From Dryocosmus kuriphilus (Eukaryota; Arthropoda; Insecta; Hymenoptera; Cynipidae), in NCBI GenBank assembly GCA_038277395.1, contig CM076191.1, positions 180,714,552-180,778,551 of the forward strand: a stretch of 64,000 bases of DNA. Reading direction: 5' to 3'. Every line of letters starts with the position of its first letter. Positions within the stretch are counted from its first letter, which is position 1. Below, one piece after another: positions 58,630 to 64,000 of this stretch. The position numbers were made by a program, and so were the translations under genes. The notes below the pieces were generated by a model, which saw only the letters and a list, made by a program, of their open reading frames with translations, did not search any database and was not told the DNA's origin.

Positions 58630-61315
58630 CATTGGATTTTCAGTTCCAACTTCTGGAACTCGATGTGAATGAGTTGTATTCGTTGAAAATAATTATTTGC
58701 GCAAATGTGTGTTTTTACATGGTGGACACAAAACTCGCCCCTTTTGTGAAACTAAATTACAAAAGGTGGATTGTAGAAAATGTAAAGCTTTTTTTTTTAT
58801 ATAGATATTTTGTCTTTATTAACCAGTGGTAATCACCTTACGCACCATACATGTGTTTTAAAATAAAATTGTACTTTTCATCTACAATACCTTTCCTGTA
58901 TATAGGATCAAATAGCATTATCAACTATATATCTGTAAATTTTTAAAAAAGGAGACAACAGTTTGGTTTTTGGCAGCTTAATTTGTGCGTCCATTATGAT
59001 TATATTTATATAATATATACCAGTAAAAGCATTTCCCCCAAGACTCGGCATACACTTTTCAAATGCTAAAGTACATTCAATAAATTTATACTTGCACACC
59101 TCAATTTGTCGCCTGATCTTCGCATATGTAAATATGGTAGACGTAACCCGTATATTATATACTCCTAAAGTTACGAATGTTTATAGCCACAGATAGTCTC
59201 AAGTGGAAAAAGGAGATATTTACCTGTTCAATAAATAATGTTAATAAACAATATGGTGTAACATAGCTCATTCTCTTTTATCTGTACGAGCGTTTCGACT
59301 AAAATACGTTTAGCATACGTCGAAAACTACTGAAGTCGTAAAGAGTTTTTAAGCTAATAGCAATAATTAACAAAGCAATTTGTATTTACACAAGATACGT
59401 GCTATTATGTATTATGCTATATCACAGTTGCCTGCGCAACTCACAAATCCTAATGACACGATTCTTTGTACATAAACTGTACTTTTTTTGCGCTGTAAAG
59501 GTCTAAATATCACAAAACGAATCTCCAATAATGTAATAGTCAATTAATAAATAAAAGTAATGCACCATTTAGAGATTCGCTTTGAATATAAAACAAAGCT
59601 CAACAGAACAATAACATGATGTTTCGTTCCAATTTTCCTAAATTTTAACAATCATGTAACATTTTTGATTATGATACTTAAAAGAGTTTCAATGTTTAAT
59701 GTAGAGATGTATTGCTAGATATGATTACATAGTCTACAGTATTTCAACAACAGAGTTTGCATACGTCCATTTCTTCACGCATCATCGCAAGAAAATTTAT
59801 ATCTAGTTTTTTCTATAAAATGTATCGATACCTCCACGTTAAAAGAACCACTCTTGAGGTGCACGTCTAAAATGTCAACTTTGGCGTCAGTCTTCTAATA
59901 GAACCACTATGTATTTTGAGTTTCTCGTTTAATTAGTACATTATTTTGAATTCTTATTGAATCCCTTTGAATTCTTTCAAATTGCTTGGAATGCTTTTAA
60001 ACTCTGTCAAAATCGAATTACTTGCAATTAATTGAATATCTTGAAATTCTCAAATTCCATGGAATTTATAAAATTTCTTTCAATTCCTCGAGTTCGTTAC
60101 ACTTAAGGAATTTTAAAGAATTCAAAAGTATGCAAAAGAATTTGAAACAGTTTAAAAGCATTTAAAGAAATTTTAAAAAAAATTAAAAGAAAAGGATTCA
60201 ATATGAATTCAAAGGACTTTAATATAAATTCTAAACAATTCTAAATATTGTACTAATTATACGAGGGGCAAACTCAAAATACATAGTGGTTCTTTTACAC
60301 GACTAATGCCAAAGTGGTCGTTTTAGACGTTCACCTCAAGAGTGGTTTTTTAACATAGAGGTATCAATATTGAAACAATAGAATCGTATGGAACTTGTAT
60401 GCAACAATAATTTCTCACATTTCCGTTCTTTTAAAATTTTTACCTACATGATTTCTAAAAATGTATATTTGTATCAAAACGCAAAACGATTCTTATAAAG
60501 AGTTAAAAAACTTTCGTAATCGCTTTAAAAATGTTTACAAAGAAACAATATTTTTCTATACTTTTTCGTTGAAAGTTGCAGTTATTAACAAAAATCAAAT
60601 TCTGCGGATAAATTCATAAAAGCAACACCAAAAATAAATGAAAACGAACGCTTGTCAGTTCTGATACATTTTTTTAAAGAGTGTATAATTTTATTTGCAC
60701 AGTAGCCTGGTAAGAAGCTTCGAATCAAACTGAATTAAAATGAGTAAAAAATATCTTCGAACTTGAAGCGTTTTGAATACCTAGGCAAACCCGTTTTTGA
60801 AATATGTGTTTCAATTCCTTTTATCAGTGATTACATTCTAATTCTCTTGAGAATGATAGAAATTGAAATCAAGCTAATACTGTTTACTGTCACAAGGCGA
60901 TCTCTGTAGTCAATTTAATTCTCTTCGTTAACTGTAATTTTCAAACTTTTAATCTAGAACAATTCCGTTTACCTAAAAGTGTATTCAATGCAATGTCGAA
61001 CAATTCTACAAAAGATGAAAAACGGGACTGTTTAGGTATTCAAAACATTTCCAATTCGATATTTGTACGTATTTTAATTCAGTTTAATTCGAAACTTCTT
61101 ACTGGGAGGAACGTTTTCAATCTATTTAAGTAGCAAGTGTAAACCGATTGCTAGGCCACGTGTTGAAACTCTTGAGCAAATCAGTGATTAAACCAATACG
61201 GAATATTCGGTTGATTTTCACCAACCCGTAATATTCGCAAAACCTCCAAAAAAAGTCTCGTCATTTTTGGACGGTTGTCCCTTGCGCAGTTTCAAATAAG
61301 CTCATAGTGAGATAT
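58630..61315. other. Convergent 3' flanks of FAM210 and jub
   Basis: FAM210 (plus) and jub (minus) converge here. AATAAA at 58862 suits FAM210. TTTATT near 60689 could serve jub on the minus strand. The stretch also holds the 59827-60365 MITE. No additional gene is recognised. Confidence 0.5.
59827..60365. repeat. MITE with ~115-bp inverted termini downstream of jub
   Basis: Left arm 59827-59939 starts GATACCTC; right arm 60250-60365 ends GAGGTATC. Shared inner blocks include AGAACCACTATGTATTTTGA and its complement. The middle is an array-like AT-rich segment. It may sit in the jub 3' flank or UTR. Confidence 0.85.
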
Positions 61316-63231
61316 TTAACCCATAAATTGATAACTAGCTGATACAGGCTGAGGAGCTCTGGGTTGGGTGTGAGAAATGCGCTGAATGTGGCAGGCTCTG
61401 CACATTAATCTACCATCCAAAGGGTAACATCTTTTGTCAGGTTCGTCTGTCAACTGCATCCCGCAGTCTTCACATACGTAGCAATCCACGTGAAAGTCTT
61501 TGTCCATCGATACAACTCGAACTGTTTCTTCCGTTCCCTAAAAAAATAGATATTTTTACAAGATACTATTTCATTTTTTTAAAAAAGGAAAAGGGCAAAA
61601 TATTTACTTCGACAGGTGTAATTCCTTTGCCGCAAGAAGCGCATTTTGGTGCAAACATCCTGTGATAATCATTGACACAGTATATTTTGTTGTCCACATC
61701 CACCGTAAACGGCACGCCGTCAAGACATTCATTGCAAACACAGCATCTAAAGCACCCGGGATGATATGATTTTCCCATAGCTTGTAATATCTGAAAAACA
61801 AGTTTAAATCAGATAAAAGTTCTCGTGAATTAAAATTACAGGTATCATAGCGGTTCAGTAGTTCAATTTTAGCTAAGAAAGACAAAAGTGGATTTAATTT
61901 ATTATTAAAAATATTCTATATCATATGAGTATTTTGTAAACTAACAGTAGCGCAGTTTCTTTAGCAAGTTTTCTAGTGATTTTTATGTTCAAAAAATATT
62001 ATTTAGCTAACTGAAAAATCTGCTGAACTCTTCAGCACTTTCTACTGATAAAAATTACATTTAAAAAAATTCCATATTTTCAGAAAAAAAAAGTAACCAA
62101 AATTAACTCAAGTTTGTAAAAAAGTAACCACCAACACGAAAACACAATTTTTTCAAATAGTGCAATTTCACAAAGTTTATAAAGTACTAAATAGAATTTT
62201 TAATTACTTAGACGAACTTTCTTCCAGAGATTTCAAAGATTTCAAAAATTTTCAACAGAGGTATTTCTATAAATTTCAAGAAGATGACTATAAACTGCTA
62301 TAAAAATATAGACACATAGAACTTTTGATACGGGAGTAGATTTATCATTTTGGAAATATTTGAAAATTATACAAATGCCCAAATATTTCAAGACATTTTA
62401 TAAGATGGTGTGATAAGTTGGTTTATAAGTTGGTGTGATTTATCTTTCGGGGTTAGTTTCTCGATTGAACCGCTAATCATTTCTTCGCTGACGATATCCT
62501 TTAAATTCTCAAAACTATATAGTAAATAAATCGTTTAGAAAATACTTGAAATTGGTATGATCAAGAAGAATCTCTTTGAAAGCGTATAGTTTTCTAATGT
62601 CTGGAAATCCTCTTTATAATTCTTGAACAATGAACCGAAACTTTGTGAAAAAAGGGGTTAATTGGGTCAAAATTCTCGATTTGAGGTATTTCAGGGACTT
62701 TTTGAAATTAAAGGGGACGGACTGTGATCCCTGGAATTAAAGAACAAAACCATTTCAGTATTTTACTGTTAATAATTTTGATCTACATGGTCTTTTTTAA
62801 AGATCACGTAGAACAAAATCATTAACATTAAAATAATATATTATACTGGTCAAGAAAAAAAAATAACATCGAAACAGTGGAAAACCATTGTAGTTTCACA
62901 AGTATTTACCATTTCCATAATAAGATGACCACAAATCGCACACTTTTCTGCCGTTTGTTGAAATCCAGAATACTGAAAATTGAAACGAAAAAAAATTAAA
63001 AACTGCTCTTAATAGTTCATTCATGCACCATATCTATAAAGTATAGTTTTTTTAGACTTACAAGGTAATCCTCTTCGCAATAAACTTTTCCGTGAACGTT
63101 GTAGAAAGCTTTTCCACGTAAGGCTCTCCCACAGGAACAGCAAATAAAGCAGTTGGTATGATAAAGGTTCCCCATTGCTTGACACGCTTGTCCTGCTCCA
63201 GTGACCTTATCAGAACATGTATGACAAATAC
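61316..63231 (-). CDS. jub: Ajuba/LIMD1/WTIP-family LIM protein, C-terminal part (3 LIM domains)
   Basis: Scaffold protein of adherens junctions and nucleus; in flies it restrains Warts in Hippo signalling. Four exons on the minus strand: 63231-63062, 62972-62910, 61790-61608, 61537-61316 (stop). All phases fit. LIM1 (first exon): CHTCSDK...YHTNCFICCSCGRALRGKAF...YCEEDYL. LIM2 spans exons 2-3: CAICGHLI, ILQAMGKSYHPGCFRCCVC, CLDGVPFTVD, YCVNDYH. LIM3 spans exons 3-4: CASCGKGITPVE, then VRVVSMDKDFHVDCYVCEDC and CRACHIQRI. The zinc ligands are intact in all three. The first exon begins one base into a glycine codon, so the long pre-LIM N-terminus lies beyond the right edge. The tail SHTQPRAPQPVSASYQFMG is short. 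The ILQAMGKSYHPGCFRC string and the three-LIM C-terminal layout place it in the Ajuba group rather than zyxin/TRIP6. Confidence 0.93.
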
Positions 63232-64000
63232 CTGAGAAAAAACAAGTTTTAAATTATAATAAATTGCAGTTAAACGTTTTACTAGTTTTTATTTATTTAA
63301 TTAAATTAAAATTGCAACAAGTTGTTTCCGAAGCTATCCACTCGTTTTAATTTCTTTTCAAATCTTTCAGAGATCTTCATCCAACTCTTTCCAAATATTT
63401 CTGATAAAAGATCAATATAACATTTTCAGAAAAAAATCTGTTAATTTCATTTGCAATTGGTCAAAATTTTTGATAGAAGCAGAAAACTTTGGATGCAGAT
63501 TTCGGAAAGAATCTGAAAGGAAATTTTACACAAACCTATCCGAAATTTTTGCCCGGATACCAAAGAAACCACTTAAAAACCAAACGATTCATGAATGTTT
63601 ATTATTCGACCCCATATTTCATAAATTTCATTTCCCAATAAAATCAGAGTGAAAAGCTTGTCGTTTTTCAATTTTACAGTGGCCGTAAAACTTCATGTCC
63701 GAAATTCCCTGCATTTTTCCTGATTTTTCCCTGACCAAATATATTTAAAGACCAAAATTAGAATATTTAAAAATTTTTAATAGTAGTTTACAATTTAAAA
63801 ATGTGTTATTCTCGACGGTTACCTATAGTTCCGCTTATGGAAATTACTTTACTTCTGCAAGTTTTTTTTTTTCAAAATCTTAGACTTTTCCTAATCAACA
63901 AAATTCCCCGAGTTTTCCATGATCTAAAGGTTTTCCTTGACCTGCCGCCATCCTCATTGAACCATTCACATAGTTGACAAATTTAAAAGAAATGAAGCCT
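63232..64000. other. jub intron, running off the window
   Basis: Upstream of the first visible LIM exon. 63395-63740 matches the dispersed repeat at 10230-10660 (TGCAGATTTCGGAAAGAATC, TTTTTCCCTGACC). No exon is seen. Confidence 0.55.

Noticed and set aside
61604..61885. 93-codon ORF on the minus strand
   Set aside because: Out-of-frame shadow of the jub LIM2/LIM3 exon plus intron.

Overview
The window is nuclear DNA of an insect. It is AT-rich and intron-containing, and most of it is repeat. The four recognisable genes are animal genes. The repeat content (mariner, foldback elements, degenerate minisatellite arrays in introns) would fit a hymenopteran with a large genome, but the species and order are inference. 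I see no operon, CRISPR array, tRNA gene or functional rRNA gene.

Layout. 1-7064 holds no recognisable host gene: a tandem duplication, a foldback element, two GC-rich repeat copies and a decayed LINE fragment. 7065-19630 (minus strand) is a complete POMT1-type protein O-mannosyltransferase in seven exons, with introns full of degenerate arrays. 19631-21172 is its upstream flank. 21173-42410 is the dominant structure: two copies of one ~10 kb non-coding element in opposite orientation, 92 bp apart. Each is bounded by the same terminal inverted repeat and by its own 7-bp target duplication (ACACTAG and CTTGTGA). Together they make a ~21 kb imperfect palindrome. The left copy alone carries a nested miniature LTR element (30820-32206) whose LTRs each contain a 5S-rRNA-like segment followed by a complete type III hammerhead ribozyme. 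44195-49805 (plus) is WRNIP1, a AAA+ ATPase with a UBZ finger. 50689-51515 has two weak small-exon candidates. 51884-58629 (plus) is a FAM210-family (DUF1279) mitochondrial protein; a 1.3 kb inactivated mariner sits in its third intron. 61316-63231 (minus) is the C-terminal half of an Ajuba-family LIM protein that continues past the right edge.

The four genes have no evident shared pathway: ER O-mannosylation, replication-stress tolerance, mitochondrial membrane function, and junction/Hippo signalling. They are neighbours, not a functional cluster. WRNIP1 and FAM210 each carry a single-base frame break inside a highly conserved segment, and the POMT1 first exon does not join in frame. Three independent one-base problems in one window point to residual base-level assembly errors, though real lesions cannot be excluded.

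The most novel object is the LTR element that combines a 5S-type internal promoter with a hammerhead ribozyme. It joins features known separately from plant Cassandra TRIMs (5S in the LTR) and plant retrozymes (hammerhead in the LTR).
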